A stretch of DNA of 64,000 nucleotides from Algoriphagus aestuariicola. GTDB lineage: Bacteria > Bacteroidota > Bacteroidia > Cytophagales > Cyclobacteriaceae. Shown in pieces: positions 39,398-48,987 of this stretch. The stretch lies in the NCBI RefSeq assembly GCF_017254835.1, contig NZ_JAFKCW010000005.1:400385-464384 (forward strand). The letters are read 5' to 3'. Below the pieces are notes generated by a model. That model made no database searches and was not told where the DNA came from. It saw only the letters and a list, made by a program, of their open reading frames with translations. A program made the position numbers and the translations under genes. Position 1 is the first letter of the stretch, and each line of letters opens with the position of its first letter.

Positions 39398-40603
39398 ATG
39401 AACGTATTCGTCATCAATTCCGGCTCCAGCTCGATCAAGTACCAACTTATTTCCATGCCAGATGCCAAGGTGATTTGCTCAGGAATGGTGGATCGGATCG
39501 GACTGGAAGGATCGAAAGTGAAGTACAAGGCTTTTCTCGAAAGGGGAGTGGTCAAAAAAAGCAACTCTAGACCCATTCCTGGACATGCAGAGGGATTGAA
39601 GACTGTGGCCGCTTTGCTGACGGATCCGGAGGTGGGGGTGATTAATGATCCAAACCAGGTTCATGTAGTGGGACATCGCGTCGTGCACGGGGGGGAGGAC
39701 TTTTCCCAAACCCAGCTTATTACCGAAGAGGTAAAAGCAAAAATCAAAGAACTGTTCCCGCTCGCTCCCCTACACAATCCAGCCAACTACCTCGGGATTG
39801 AGGTGGCTGAGAAGATATTTTCAGCTGCCAAACAGGTAGCGGTGTTTGACACGGCTTTCCATCAATCCATGCCGCCAGTCGCTTTCCGGATGGCGATCCC
39901 AAACGAATACTATGAAAAGCATGGCATTCGAGCCTACGGGTTTCATGGCACCAGCCACAAGTACGTTTCTGAAAAAGCATCGGAGTATTTGGGGAGAAAA
40001 GACACCAAAATTATCACCATACATCTGGGCAATGGATGTAGTATGGCTGCGGTGAAAGATGGACTTTGCATAGACACGACCATGGGACTTGGGCCGATGA
40101 ACGGATTGATCATGGGGACGAGAGTAGGCGACGTGGACCAGTCGGTGATCTTTTACTTGGTCAATCAGCTAGGTTATTCCTTGGACGAGGTCAATACCGT
40201 GCTCAACAAAAAGAGCGGAATGCTGGGCCTCACGGGATTCAGCGACATGCGCGATATCGGTGAGCGGTATAATGCAGGAGAAAAAACCGCAATCTTGGCC
40301 TATCAAATGTACACCTACCATATCCGCAAATTCATTGGATCTTATGCAGCCATTTTGAACGGCTTGGACGCCATTGTTTTCACGGCAGGAGTTGGGGAGA
40401 ATGACGCGCTCACACGCAGACTGGTCTGCGAGGACATGGATTTTCTGGGAATTCTGTTGGATAGTGAGAAAAACTACTTGGAAGCCAGTGGGATGAGAGA
40501 GATCAGCACAGGAAATTCACCAGTAAAGGTGTTGGTCATCCCGACGAATGAAGAGTTGGAAATAGCGAGGCAATGTTTCAGCCTGCTGGATTCCGTGGAC
40601 TAA
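39398..40603 (+). CDS. ackA: Acetate kinase
   Basis: 401 residues, the usual length. N-terminal VFVINSGSSSIKYQLI, then VVGHRVVHGGEDF, AVFDTAFHQSMP, YGFHGTSHKYVSEKA, IITIHLGNGCSMAAVKDG and DTTMGLGPMNGLIMGTRVGDVD are all conserved, and VFTAGVGENDALTRR near the end completes the ASKHA ATPase core. Reaction: acetyl phosphate + ADP to acetate + ATP, or the reverse for acetate uptake. Downstream of pta on the same strand. Followed by a bidirectional hairpin before the convergent efflux operon. Confidence 0.98.
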   Translation: MNVFVINSGSSSIKYQLISMPDAKVICSGMVDRIGLEGSKVKYKAFLERGVVKKSNSRPIPGHAEGLKTVAALLTDPEVGVINDPNQVHVVGHRVVHGGEDFSQTQLITEEVKAKIKELFPLAPLHNPANYLGIEVAEKIFSAAKQVAVFDTAFHQSMPPVAFRMAIPNEYYEKHGIRAYGFHGTSHKYVSEKASEYLGRKDTKIITIHLGNGCSMAAVKDGLCIDTTMGLGPMNGLIMGTRVGDVDQSVIFYLVNQLGYSLDEVNTVLNKKSGMLGLTGFSDMRDIGERYNAGEKTAILAYQMYTYHIRKFIGSYAAILNGLDAIVFTAGVGENDALTRRLVCEDMDFLGILLDSEKNYLEASGMREISTGNSPVKVLVIPTNEELEIARQCFSLLDSVD

Positions 40604-40625
40604 ATCTGGTTTTAGCTAAAACCGA

Positions 40626-40658
40626 GAAGGGCTGAAAATCAAGTTTTCCGCCCTTTTC
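40626..40658. terminator. Bidirectional terminator between ackA and the efflux operon
   Basis: GAAGGGC at 40626 pairs with GCCCTTTTC ending at 40658, with an inner GAAAA/TTTTC pairing and a short loop. It lies between two convergent genes. T-runs in the right arm serve the ackA side. Confidence 0.65.
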
Positions 40659-40675
40659 AGTTTTCCGCTAACTGC

Positions 40676-42061
40676 TTACCATCCCCCACCAAGCGCCTTG
40701 TATAGGCGTACGGAAGCGGTGAGCTGGTACTGGAGCGCCAGGGATTTTTCAAATTCGGAGTAGTATAATTCCCGCTCGGCGTCCAACACCTGGAGGAATG
40801 AGGTGTAGCCATTGTCGTAGAGCGCTTTGGACAGCATCAGGGATCTTTCGGTGGCGGCAGCTTGGGTCACTCGGGCCTCGTACTCGTTGGTGTAAGTGCG
40901 TATCTCGGCCAGGGAGTTTTCCACCTCTGCAAAAGCCTCCAAGATAGTCTGCTCGTAGTTGTAGGCATACTGCTTGGCACGGGCGCGCTCGGCTTCCACC
41001 CTCCGCTTGTTTTGGCCAAATTGGAATAGGGGACCCGCCAGTTGCCCCGTGACAGATCCCAAGACGGCCTCTGATGTGAAAAGCTTCGAAATGTCCGGAC
41101 TTGCGACCCCAAAGAAGCCGGTTAGGCTCAGTGATGGAAATCTCATGGCTACAGCCACGCCGATTCGTTCGGTCTGCGCCACGAGTAGCTGTTCTGCTTG
41201 GAGGATATCAGGCCTTCTTTCGAGCAATTCGGATGGCAGGCCGGTAGGGATCTCCAGCGGTAGCATCTGCTGATCGTTTCGAAGGCCCCGCACGATGGGC
41301 GAATAAGTCTTGCCGGTAAGGATTCCTATGGCATTTTCGACGAAAATGATCTCACGCTCCAGGCTGTACATACCGGCTTTGGCATCGGCGGCGATCTGTT
41401 CGGCTTGCAACTTGTCCAGCTCCGATACCTCGCCTTTGTCAAATCGCAGCTCGATGATGCGGAGGTATTCCAGACGGGTTTGGTAGGTTCTTTCGGTGAT
41501 TCTGAGCCGGTCATCCAAGCCTCTCAAATTGAAATATAACTCGGCAATTTGCGCTACCAAACTGATGTAGATGGATTTTCTGTTTTCCTCCGAAGCCAGA
41601 AGTTCGGCGTAGGCTGCACGATTGGCGTGTCGCAGTTTTCCCCAGATGTCAATTTCCCAGGAGATGTTTCCCAGGACGGAGTAAGAATTTGTGTTGAAGC
41701 CTACTCCAGCTTCCTGGGCACGCTCGCGATAGTCGCTAGCTCTGGCCGCGGCCCCATATCCTATCGCCGGTCCCATATTGGCTTTGTTATATCCAAGAAT
41801 AGCCTGGGCCTCCTCTACCCGGGCCATGGCGGTCAGGAGGTTTAGGTTGGAATCCACCGCATTTTGGATCAGCGAGCGTAATACGGTATCCTGATAGACG
41901 TCCCACCAGGCTAGGTTTGTGATCGAGTCGGTTTGGTCGCTGTTTTGAAAGTACCCTGCCGGTGTTGTCGCTTCGACTGATTCCGGGCGGGAATATTTTG
42001 GCCCCACTGCGCATCCAGCTAGAACCATCAAGATTACTATCGGTATGACTAGATTTTTCAT
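40676..42061 (-). CDS. Outer-membrane efflux channel lipoprotein (NodT/OprM type)
   Basis: 461 residues from the ATG at 42061, which gives a proper lipoprotein signal (MKNLVIPIVILMVLAGCAVGPKY, Cys17). The frame is open to 42151, but that extension is highly charged. Two outer-membrane efflux protein repeats are present: AVDSNLNLLTAMARVEEAQAILG and later ILEAFAEVENSLAEIRTY, with LPSELLERRPDILQAEQLL between, the NodT-family hallmark. It forms the trimeric exit duct for the RND pump encoded upstream. Last gene of the adaptor-pump-channel operon. Confidence 0.94.
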   Translation of the reverse strand: MKNLVIPIVILMVLAGCAVGPKYSRPESVEATTPAGYFQNSDQTDSITNLAWWDVYQDTVLRSLIQNAVDSNLNLLTAMARVEEAQAILGYNKANMGPAIGYGAAARASDYRERAQEAGVGFNTNSYSVLGNISWEIDIWGKLRHANRAAYAELLASEENRKSIYISLVAQIAELYFNLRGLDDRLRITERTYQTRLEYLRIIELRFDKGEVSELDKLQAEQIAADAKAGMYSLEREIIFVENAIGILTGKTYSPIVRGLRNDQQMLPLEIPTGLPSELLERRPDILQAEQLLVAQTERIGVAVAMRFPSLSLTGFFGVASPDISKLFTSEAVLGSVTGQLAGPLFQFGQNKRRVEAERARAKQYAYNYEQTILEAFAEVENSLAEIRTYTNEYEARVTQAAATERSLMLSKALYDNGYTSFLQVLDAERELYYSEFEKSLALQYQLTASVRLYKALGGGW

Positions 42062-42152
42062 GTGTTCAGATCGATTTTTAACGGCCACATGGAATCTCGC
42101 ATGGTCTAACATCACGTAGCGTTTGGGCTCCTTCATCATGCTCGATTTCATA

Positions 42153-45100
42153 TCAATGGGTCGGTTCAGAAGGTGAAACAGCTGGAGTCGAAGGAGGGGT
42201 GGGTTTCTTTTTCTTTCCCAGACTCTCGATGAGGATATACAATCCGGGAACTACGATCACTCCGATGATGGTGGCGATCAACGTTCCGCTGAATACGGCC
42301 ATTCCCATGACCTTTCTGGCCTCCGCACCTGCGCCGCTTGCCGTAAGCAGCGGTACCACTCCAAGCATAAAGGCAAATGAGGTCATCAAGATGGGGCGTA
42401 GTCTTAGTTTGGCTGATTCGAGTGCCGCATCGTAGAGAGACTTTCCTTGCTCTTCATGAAGCATCTTGGCAAATTCCACGATCAGGATGGCATTTTTGGC
42501 GGTAAGACCAATCAGCATTACTAAGCCGATCTGAGCAAAGACGTTGTTCACGTAGCTGACGCTCCAAAGTCCTCCCAGCCAAAGTCCCAGAAAGGCTCCA
42601 AACACCGCAGCCGGTACGCCGAGGAGTACGGAGAATGGCAGGGTCCAACTTTCATATTGGGCTGCCAAAATCAGGAACACGAAGACCAGCGCCATTAAGA
42701 ACATGGTGCCGCCGGTTCCTTCTGCTGCTTTTTCTTGGAAAGACATGTTGCTGAATGCCATGCCTATCTCTTTGGGCATGGTGGAGGCTACCTCTTCCAG
42801 TGCTTTGAGCGCATCCGCCGAACTGTAGCCTTCCTTGGGTGCGCCGGAAATCTCCGCTGCGCGGTACATATTGAAGCGGTTGGTGTAGGAGGGACCAGTA
42901 ATGTCCTCCACGGCGGCTAGCGTACTCAGCGGGACAATAGCTCCGTCTTTACTTCGGACATAGTAGCTCGCGAGATCATCTTGATCAAGTCGTTTTTGGC
43001 CCTCGGCCTGAACGAAGACTTTGTATTGTCGTCCAAACCTGTTGAAATCATTGACGTAAGCGCTGCCGAGGTAGGTAGATACAGTACTAGTAATCTCGGA
43101 GAGGTCAATTCCCATTTTTTCGGCCTTGTCGTAGTCGATATGGATTCTTTTCTGGGGGACATTGGATCGGTACAGCGTAAAAATGTTTCCTATTTCCGGT
43201 CTTTTGCGGGCTTCTGCCATGAAAGCTTGGGCCTGCTGGTCCAGAAATTCCGGCGTATTGCCCGAGCGGTCTTGAAGCTGAAGGGTAAATCCAGCCGAGG
43301 TTCCCAAGCCCTCGATGGGGGGAGGCCCAAAGGCGATTGCCGTCGCGTCGGTAATGGATTGCCGGAAGGCCATGTTCGTCTCCGCAATCAGCTGTTTGGC
43401 GGTTTTGGTACGTTCTTCCCAAGGTTTCAGTGATACGAACACGAAAGCGGTGTTGGTGGAGTAGGTCGCTGTCAACAAGCTATAGCCCAAAATCATGGTG
43501 GAGTACTGGATTTCCTCGTGTTCCCCCAGAATGGCTTCTACCTTTTTGGCAATTTCATCTGTCCTCTCCATGGAAGCCGCGTCAGGCAGCTGCATGTTGA
43601 TCAGGAAATAGCCTTCGTCTTCCTCGGGAACGAATCCCCCAGGGATTCCTCCATTTAAAAGAAAGATTCCGCCGACGACAAATCCGATGATGATCAGGGA
43701 TCGGATGGATTTTTTGGCCACCGCTCCCGCCACGCCTGTATAGCCTAGGGTAAACTTGTCAAATCCTCTGTTGAAGGCATTAAAAAACCGCTGAAGCAAT
43801 CCCTTTGATTCTTTCTTTGGTTTCAAAATAATCGCAGATAAAGCAGGGCTAAGGGTCAATGCATTGAATGCGGAAAACAAAACCGAGATTGCGATCGTGA
43901 TTGCAAACTGCTGGTAGAGTCTTCCAGTAATGCCTCCCGCAAAAGCAACGGGAACGAACACCGCCGCCAAAATCAGGGCAATGGCGACAACAGGTCCCCC
44001 TACTTCCTTCATCGCCTTTTGCGTGGCTTCCTTCGGTTTCATGCCATGCTCGATGTTGTGCATTACAGCTTCCACCACCACGATGGCGTCATCCACGACC
44101 AGTCCGATGGCGAGCACCAGCCCCAAAAGTGAGAGTACATTGACCGAAAAGCCCAGCATGGGAAATACGATAAAGGTACCCAATAGCGAAACGGGCACCG
44201 TCAGTAGTGGGATCAAAGTAGCCCTCCAGTCTTGCAGAAATAGAAATACGACGATAATCACCAGCGCAACAGCCTCAAAGAGGGTATGGACGATTTCTTC
44301 GATACCCACCGAAATTGCCCGGGTCGTATTGAGTGAAATATCATAGGTGAGGTCTTCGGGAAAATAGGCCTCCAGCCCGCTCATCGCCGTCTGTACAGCT
44401 TCTGATACTTCCAGCGCATTGGAGCCCGGAATCTGATAAACCACTATGGACGCGGCAGGCTTGGTGTTGAGGCGGCTGCTGGAGTTATAGTTGTCGAGGC
44501 CGAGTTCTAGTCTTGCGATGTCCTTGAGTCTGACGATGGAGCCTTTTTCATCCGATTTTACGATGATATTTCCAAACTCCTTCTCTGTTACGAGTCGTTC
44601 CTGGAGGGTCACGGTGTAAGTGTATTCCACTCCCGAGGGAGCGGGGGGTGCACCAAACTTGCCCCCAGGGGCAATAGCATTTTGTTTTTTGACCGCGTTT
44701 GAGACATCGTTGACAGTGAGGTTCAGTTTGGTCAGCAGATCAGGATCCAACCAGATCCGCATGGAATAGTCGGCGCCCCCAAAGAGGAACACGTCACCCA
44801 CTCCCCGGATTCGCTTGAGCTGGTCTACGATATTGATGTTTGCGTAGTTGTTGAGAAAAAGTCCATCGTAGGTTGCGTTGGGAGACGACAGGGAAACCAG
44901 CATCAGGGGGAAAACGAGGGACTTTTTAGTGGTCACGCCAAAGTTCTTGACTTCCAAAGGCATTTTGGCGCTCGCCTGAGATACCCGATTTTGCGTCAGC
45001 ATGTTCGCGTTGTCCAGATCGGTGCCTACTTCAAAAGAAACCTGCAGGGAAAGGGAGCCATCTGATCCGTTGATGGATTTCATGTAGAGCATCTCTTCCA

Positions 45101-45314
45101 CCCCGTTTACCTGCTGCTCTATAGGTGTGGCTACAGCTTGTTCGACGTTTACTGCATTGGCACCGGTGAAGGTCGTGGTCACCTGAATCATTGGCGGAGT
45201 GATATCAGGGTATTTTGATATCGGAATGCCGCTAAGAGTGATCAATCCCATGATAATCATGAGAATGGATATCACCATCGCTACTATGGGTCTTCGTATG
45301 AAAAACTCACTCAT
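42153..45314 (-). CDS. RND multidrug efflux permease (HAE1/AcrB type)
   Basis: 1053 residues. 12 membrane helices in the standard 1+5/1+5 layout and two large periplasmic loops. The N-terminus MSEFFIRRPIVAMVISILMI and FTGANAVNVEQAVATPIEQQVNGVEEMLYM are typical. The proton-relay pair lies in IGLVVDDAIVVVEAV, and the late QIGLVMLIGLTAKNAILIVEFA is conserved. Exports hydrophobic or amphiphilic compounds from the periplasm and inner membrane using the proton gradient. 40 bases downstream of the adaptor gene and directly before the channel gene. No local TetR/AcrR regulator gene is seen. Confidence 0.97.
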   Translation of the reverse strand: MSEFFIRRPIVAMVISILMIIMGLITLSGIPISKYPDITPPMIQVTTTFTGANAVNVEQAVATPIEQQVNGVEEMLYMKSINGSDGSLSLQVSFEVGTDLDNANMLTQNRVSQASAKMPLEVKNFGVTTKKSLVFPLMLVSLSSPNATYDGLFLNNYANINIVDQLKRIRGVGDVFLFGGADYSMRIWLDPDLLTKLNLTVNDVSNAVKKQNAIAPGGKFGAPPAPSGVEYTYTVTLQERLVTEKEFGNIIVKSDEKGSIVRLKDIARLELGLDNYNSSSRLNTKPAASIVVYQIPGSNALEVSEAVQTAMSGLEAYFPEDLTYDISLNTTRAISVGIEEIVHTLFEAVALVIIVVFLFLQDWRATLIPLLTVPVSLLGTFIVFPMLGFSVNVLSLLGLVLAIGLVVDDAIVVVEAVMHNIEHGMKPKEATQKAMKEVGGPVVAIALILAAVFVPVAFAGGITGRLYQQFAITIAISVLFSAFNALTLSPALSAIILKPKKESKGLLQRFFNAFNRGFDKFTLGYTGVAGAVAKKSIRSLIIIGFVVGGIFLLNGGIPGGFVPEEDEGYFLINMQLPDAASMERTDEIAKKVEAILGEHEEIQYSTMILGYSLLTATYSTNTAFVFVSLKPWEERTKTAKQLIAETNMAFRQSITDATAIAFGPPPIEGLGTSAGFTLQLQDRSGNTPEFLDQQAQAFMAEARKRPEIGNIFTLYRSNVPQKRIHIDYDKAEKMGIDLSEITSTVSTYLGSAYVNDFNRFGRQYKVFVQAEGQKRLDQDDLASYYVRSKDGAIVPLSTLAAVEDITGPSYTNRFNMYRAAEISGAPKEGYSSADALKALEEVASTMPKEIGMAFSNMSFQEKAAEGTGGTMFLMALVFVFLILAAQYESWTLPFSVLLGVPAAVFGAFLGLWLGGLWSVSYVNNVFAQIGLVMLIGLTAKNAILIVEFAKMLHEEQGKSLYDAALESAKLRLRPILMTSFAFMLGVVPLLTASGAGAEARKVMGMAVFSGTLIATIIGVIVVPGLYILIESLGKKKKPTPPSTPAVSPSEPTH

Positions 45315-45354
45315 ATTTCTGGAGTATAGAGGTTAGGGTAAAAAGGAGATGAGA

Positions 45355-46494
45355 TCATTTTTGGTCGTTTGGCCATTTTTGATCGACTACCTCGATTTTG
45401 GAATTTGCCGTCAGTCCGGCAGCGCCAATGATGGCAACGCGATCCCCTGGATTAAGACCGCTTTTGATTATCCATGCGTCCCCGACTTTTGGGCCGGTCT
45501 CCACGGAGGTCACCTGTAGCGAGCTTGAATCGGTCACCACGTACACTTGGGAGATATGCTGCAGTTGTGCCACTGCCCGCTGGGGAACCAGCACTGCACC
45601 AGGATAGGTGCTCATCAGGATTCTGGCTTTCACAAAAAGTCCCGGTCTCAGCAATCCGTTGGGGTTGGGGAAGGAAGCTTCCAAAGTGAGTGTGCCGGTG
45701 GAAGGGTCAATTTCCCTATCCCCAAAACTCACGGATCCCATTTCGCTGTAGACAGTGCCGTCTGCGAGGATCAGTTGGACATTGTTTCGGGCTTGGGCGC
45801 GTACTTCCGGGGAAAGTTGAGCGATGCGGAGGTACTCGCGTTCACTGATTTGAAACCTTACCCTCACACCGTCTATACTGGATATGGTAGCCAATACGGA
45901 TGATCCCCCCGCCCGGCTGACGAAGTCGCCTTCACGTACATTGGAAATACCGATGATGCCGTCGAAAGGCGCGTATACCCTGGTATATCCCATTTCTATT
46001 TTGGCGTTTTCCAAAGAAGACTTGGTTGCGGCGACATGGGCTTTGGCTGCCTCAAACTGAGCAACAGCATTATCTAGATCTTTTTGGCTCAGGGCATTCA
46101 GCTCGGTGAGAGGACGTACGCGGCTCAATTCACTTTCGGCCCGCACAAGTTCAGTAGTTGCCTGGGCAACCTCGCTTGCCTGCCGGTCCATCCTGTTTTT
46201 GTATTCGATATCGTCGATCGTGTAGAGTAGTTGGCCCTTTTTTACCTCTGACCCTTCCTTGAAGTTGACCGAGGTGACCCAGCCTTCCACGCGCGCACGA
46301 ATGTCTACGTCGGATTGGCCATACACTTGGGCGACAAATTCTTCATAAAGCGGCACGTCGTTTTGGATGGCGGTCACCACGTTGACCTTCATCGGAGGAG
46401 CCTCTGTGACGACTGCTTCCTTGCAGGCAGGGAGCAAGACGATAAGCGTCAGAAGGCCCAGTACTGTTTTTTTTGAATCAGAATATAATTTCAT
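45355..46494 (-). CDS. RND efflux periplasmic adaptor lipoprotein
   Basis: 379 residues from the ATG at 46494, chosen because it gives a lipoprotein signal (LLTLIVLLPACKE, Cys24); the frame extends 17 residues upstream. Barrel-sandwich hybrid halves GWVTSVNFKEGSEVKKGQLLYTID and YAPFDGIIGISNVREGDFV flank an alpha-hairpin (about 100-165). A beta-barrel and a membrane-proximal domain follow (LRPGLFVKARILMSTYPGAVLVPQRAVAQ). It is the AcrA-type fusion protein bridging the pump and the channel. First gene of the operon, so its promoter lies in the gene-free region at 46495-46925. Confidence 0.94.
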   Translation of the reverse strand: MKLYSDSKKTVLGLLTLIVLLPACKEAVVTEAPPMKVNVVTAIQNDVPLYEEFVAQVYGQSDVDIRARVEGWVTSVNFKEGSEVKKGQLLYTIDDIEYKNRMDRQASEVAQATTELVRAESELSRVRPLTELNALSQKDLDNAVAQFEAAKAHVAATKSSLENAKIEMGYTRVYAPFDGIIGISNVREGDFVSRAGGSSVLATISSIDGVRVRFQISEREYLRIAQLSPEVRAQARNNVQLILADGTVYSEMGSVSFGDREIDPSTGTLTLEASFPNPNGLLRPGLFVKARILMSTYPGAVLVPQRAVAQLQHISQVYVVTDSSSLQVTSVETGPKVGDAWIIKSGLNPGDRVAIIGAAGLTANSKIEVVDQKWPNDQK

Positions 46495-46925
46495 ACAGGA
46501 AAGAGTTAAGCGGGGTGAGGATGTCATTCGAAGTGGTGGACGCATTCGTCATCTTTTGCATTTGGGGAGTGATGTTGTGGAAAAACAAAATCGAAACCCT
46601 AAGGCCTCTTCCAAAAGTTGACATTTATTCCAACATAAAAACTGAGAAAAATCAGGTTGTTGCGTTTGAACAGACTTTATTCAGATTGTCACTAAGGCAA
46701 GGACTTAACCGGGCAGAAAAAATATGTTCATGCCATTTCGGCACGAAAAGGCGCAGGTTTTAGTCAATTCCCAAGAAAGCAGAAAGGCATGGGCGAAGGC
46801 TGTTTCTTGCTTTGGGATTCGGGAGAAATATGGCTTGGAGCTGACCAGAAGTCGGAAGCGGCGACCGCCATTTTGGTTTACTCAGCTCGGAATCACTTTA
46901 CCGCTTATTCAAAGGGGCTTATTTT
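46495..46925. other. Gene-free region upstream of the efflux operon
   Basis: About 430 bases between two minus-strand genes. It should contain the promoter of the adaptor-pump-channel operon. The short plus-strand frames here show no protein signature, and I see no repeat or strong hairpin. Confidence 0.4.
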
Positions 46926-47582
46926 TCAGAAAAAAGGCTCAAAAAGCTCGGTCCAAATCTCATAGCCCTGTTCATTTAGGTGCAGCTGGTCGCTGAGGTA
47001 AAGTTCGGGTCGGGCATTTCCCGACGCGTCGGTCAAGGCTTTCCAAGTGTCGATGAACTGGACTCCCTCATTTGCCTGACAATACTCCCTTAGATTCTGG
47101 TTAAAAATCACGTAGTTCTGCTTCTTTTCCCAGCGGGAAGGGCTTGGCTTGGCTCCGATCAAATAGATTTCCATATTGGGATTGATCAGCTGCAGGCGGG
47201 TGACGATATTGTCCAGGCTGGTCATGATCTCCGCCACAGGCACATCAGCCCAAAGGTCGTTGTCCCCCTCGTAGATGAAGACCCGGCTAGGCTCGAAGCG
47301 GATCACGAGGGGAAAGAGGTGGTTTTCCAAGTCAGATGCCTTGGATCCTCCAAATCCCGTATTGAGGATGGCTTCATTGGGAAATTCGGACTGCAGGCTT
47401 TTCCACATTCGAATCGTAGAACTTCCCGTAAACACAGCACCGCCGCTTTCCCATCCCACACTGTCTATTCTGGAGGAGATCTCTCGCACTTCCCTCTCGA
47501 AGGGTACTTCTTGGGCAAAGCCACTTCCAAAAAACAACAAGCTGGCTAGAAGAAAAAATGCGGAAAATCGAAGAACTTTCAT
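46926..47582 (-). CDS. Secreted SGNH/GDSL-type hydrolase
   Basis: 218 residues with a signal peptide (about 1-23, ending SGFAQ). SGNH blocks are visible: block I AVFTGSSTIRMW with the nucleophile likely Ser55, block II LNTGFGGSKASDL, block III YEGDNDLWADV and block V SDQLHLNEQGYE with the Asp/His pair. These esterases often deacetylate glycans or hydrolyse lipids. It is very similar in layout to sugar-associated SGNH hydrolases of Bacteroidota. It lies 3 bases downstream of the Ca2+/H+ antiporter gene on the same strand, so they may be co-transcribed by chance of packing. Substrate unknown. Confidence 0.88.
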   Translation of the reverse strand: MKVLRFSAFFLLASLLFFGSGFAQEVPFEREVREISSRIDSVGWESGGAVFTGSSTIRMWKSLQSEFPNEAILNTGFGGSKASDLENHLFPLVIRFEPSRVFIYEGDNDLWADVPVAEIMTSLDNIVTRLQLINPNMEIYLIGAKPSPSRWEKKQNYVIFNQNLREYCQANEGVQFIDTWKALTDASGNARPELYLSDQLHLNEQGYEIWTELFEPFF

Positions 47583-47585
47583 GGC

Positions 47586-48695
47586 TTAGGCGGTTGATTC
47601 GGGTATAAAGTAAAACATCATTGCCAATATCAAATACACCAAAATCAATTGGATGCCCTTATACCAGTTTGAACGGCCGTCACCTGCTATCATCGAAGCA
47701 AGGATCACTCCCAAAAACAATGACCAGATCAAGGCTCTGTTGAAAGATAGGTTCATTTGCTCCGGGCCTACGAACAAACTGGCCAAAACCAAAACAGGGG
47801 CAATAAAGAGCGCGATTTGGATAGAACTGCCCAAGGCAATACCTATACTGAGGTCGACTTTGTTTTTTGAGGCCATCACGATTGCCGAGATACTCTCGGC
47901 GGCTCCGCCGATGACTGCAAGGAAGACTACGCCGATGAAGATGCTGGACATTCCCATGACTTCGCCGGTTTCTTCCGCAGCGCCTACTAGGATTTCACTC
48001 ATAAATGCGGCCAGCACTGAAGCAAAAACCAAAAAACCGATGGCCTTTGGCAAAGAAAGACGGTTTTCATGCGCTTCTTCTTCGTGGGAGCTGCCACTCG
48101 TGAAGAAGTCAGCATGGGTTTTTAGCATAAAAACGAGGTATAGTCCATAGGTCGCTAGCAGGGCAATACTGAGGAATATATTGAGACTGTTCTCTGCCTC
48201 GGCAAATTCGGCGGTCCCGAAAAACCTGTTGAAGGCACTGGGGACGATGAGGCTAAGTACGGCGATCATCATCATGGAACTGTACATCCGAATGCTGGTG
48301 GCGTTGTATTCCTGATAGTGAAACTTGATGCCTCCGACTAAAAATGAAACGCCCAGGGCGAGCAGCAAGTTGGCCAATATGGCCCCCGCTATCGAGGCAA
48401 GAACCATCTCGTGCAGACCTGCTTTCAGGGCAATAAAGGCGATAATGAGCTCTGGCAAATTCCCAAAAGTGGCGTTCAACAGGCCTCCCACCGCATCCCC
48501 AGTATAGGTGGCTAGGTTTTCGGTAGAGGTGCTGATCAGTCTGGCTATAGGGATGATGGAAAGAGCCGCCGAAAAGAAAACCATCGGAGCTGATGCGTGC
48601 GAGTATTCCAGAAAAAGGGAGATCGGAATAAAAGCAAATAGCCAATGGATTCCAGGCGTCAGGATTTTGCTCGTAATGGAGGTGGGTGTGGACAT
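47586..48695 (-). CDS. cax: Calcium/proton exchanger (CaCA superfamily, CAX)
   Basis: 369 residues with about 11 membrane helices. The two inverted alpha-repeats that bind Ca2+ are clear: GGLLNATFGNLPELIIAFIAL in the first half and AVIGGAAESISAIVMASKNKVDLSIGIALGSSIQIALFIAP in the second. They are split by an acidic cytosolic loop (SSHEEEAHENR, about 201-211). It exports Ca2+ or other divalent cations in exchange for protons at the inner membrane. Start ATG at 48695. The SGNH hydrolase gene follows after 3 bases. Confidence 0.94.
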   Translation of the reverse strand: MSTPTSITSKILTPGIHWLFAFIPISLFLEYSHASAPMVFFSAALSIIPIARLISTSTENLATYTGDAVGGLLNATFGNLPELIIAFIALKAGLHEMVLASIAGAILANLLLALGVSFLVGGIKFHYQEYNATSIRMYSSMMMIAVLSLIVPSAFNRFFGTAEFAEAENSLNIFLSIALLATYGLYLVFMLKTHADFFTSGSSHEEEAHENRLSLPKAIGFLVFASVLAAFMSEILVGAAEETGEVMGMSSIFIGVVFLAVIGGAAESISAIVMASKNKVDLSIGIALGSSIQIALFIAPVLVLASLFVGPEQMNLSFNRALIWSLFLGVILASMIAGDGRSNWYKGIQLILVYLILAMMFYFIPESTA

Positions 48696-48987
48696 TCGAA
48701 AGGATTTTCATGAAGCTAGAATATTGATTTGTTAAAAAACATGATCAATCTCAGCTTATGGATGAGGGTGGGCTATCACCGAGCAATTTTTGACCGAAAG
48801 TGTACAGGTCGGACAGAAGCGAGCTTTGTCACGGGGAATTGGGCAAAAAAAACAAACTGTTTTCTGCCCCTGAAAATCGGGTTTTGGTCACAATAGGGGC
48901 TGCTCTTGAGCCTTCAGCGTAAAACTTGCATCTTTTTGGAACTGTTTTGGCGTTTCTTATTAGTATCCAACACTCAACCTTCTGGCT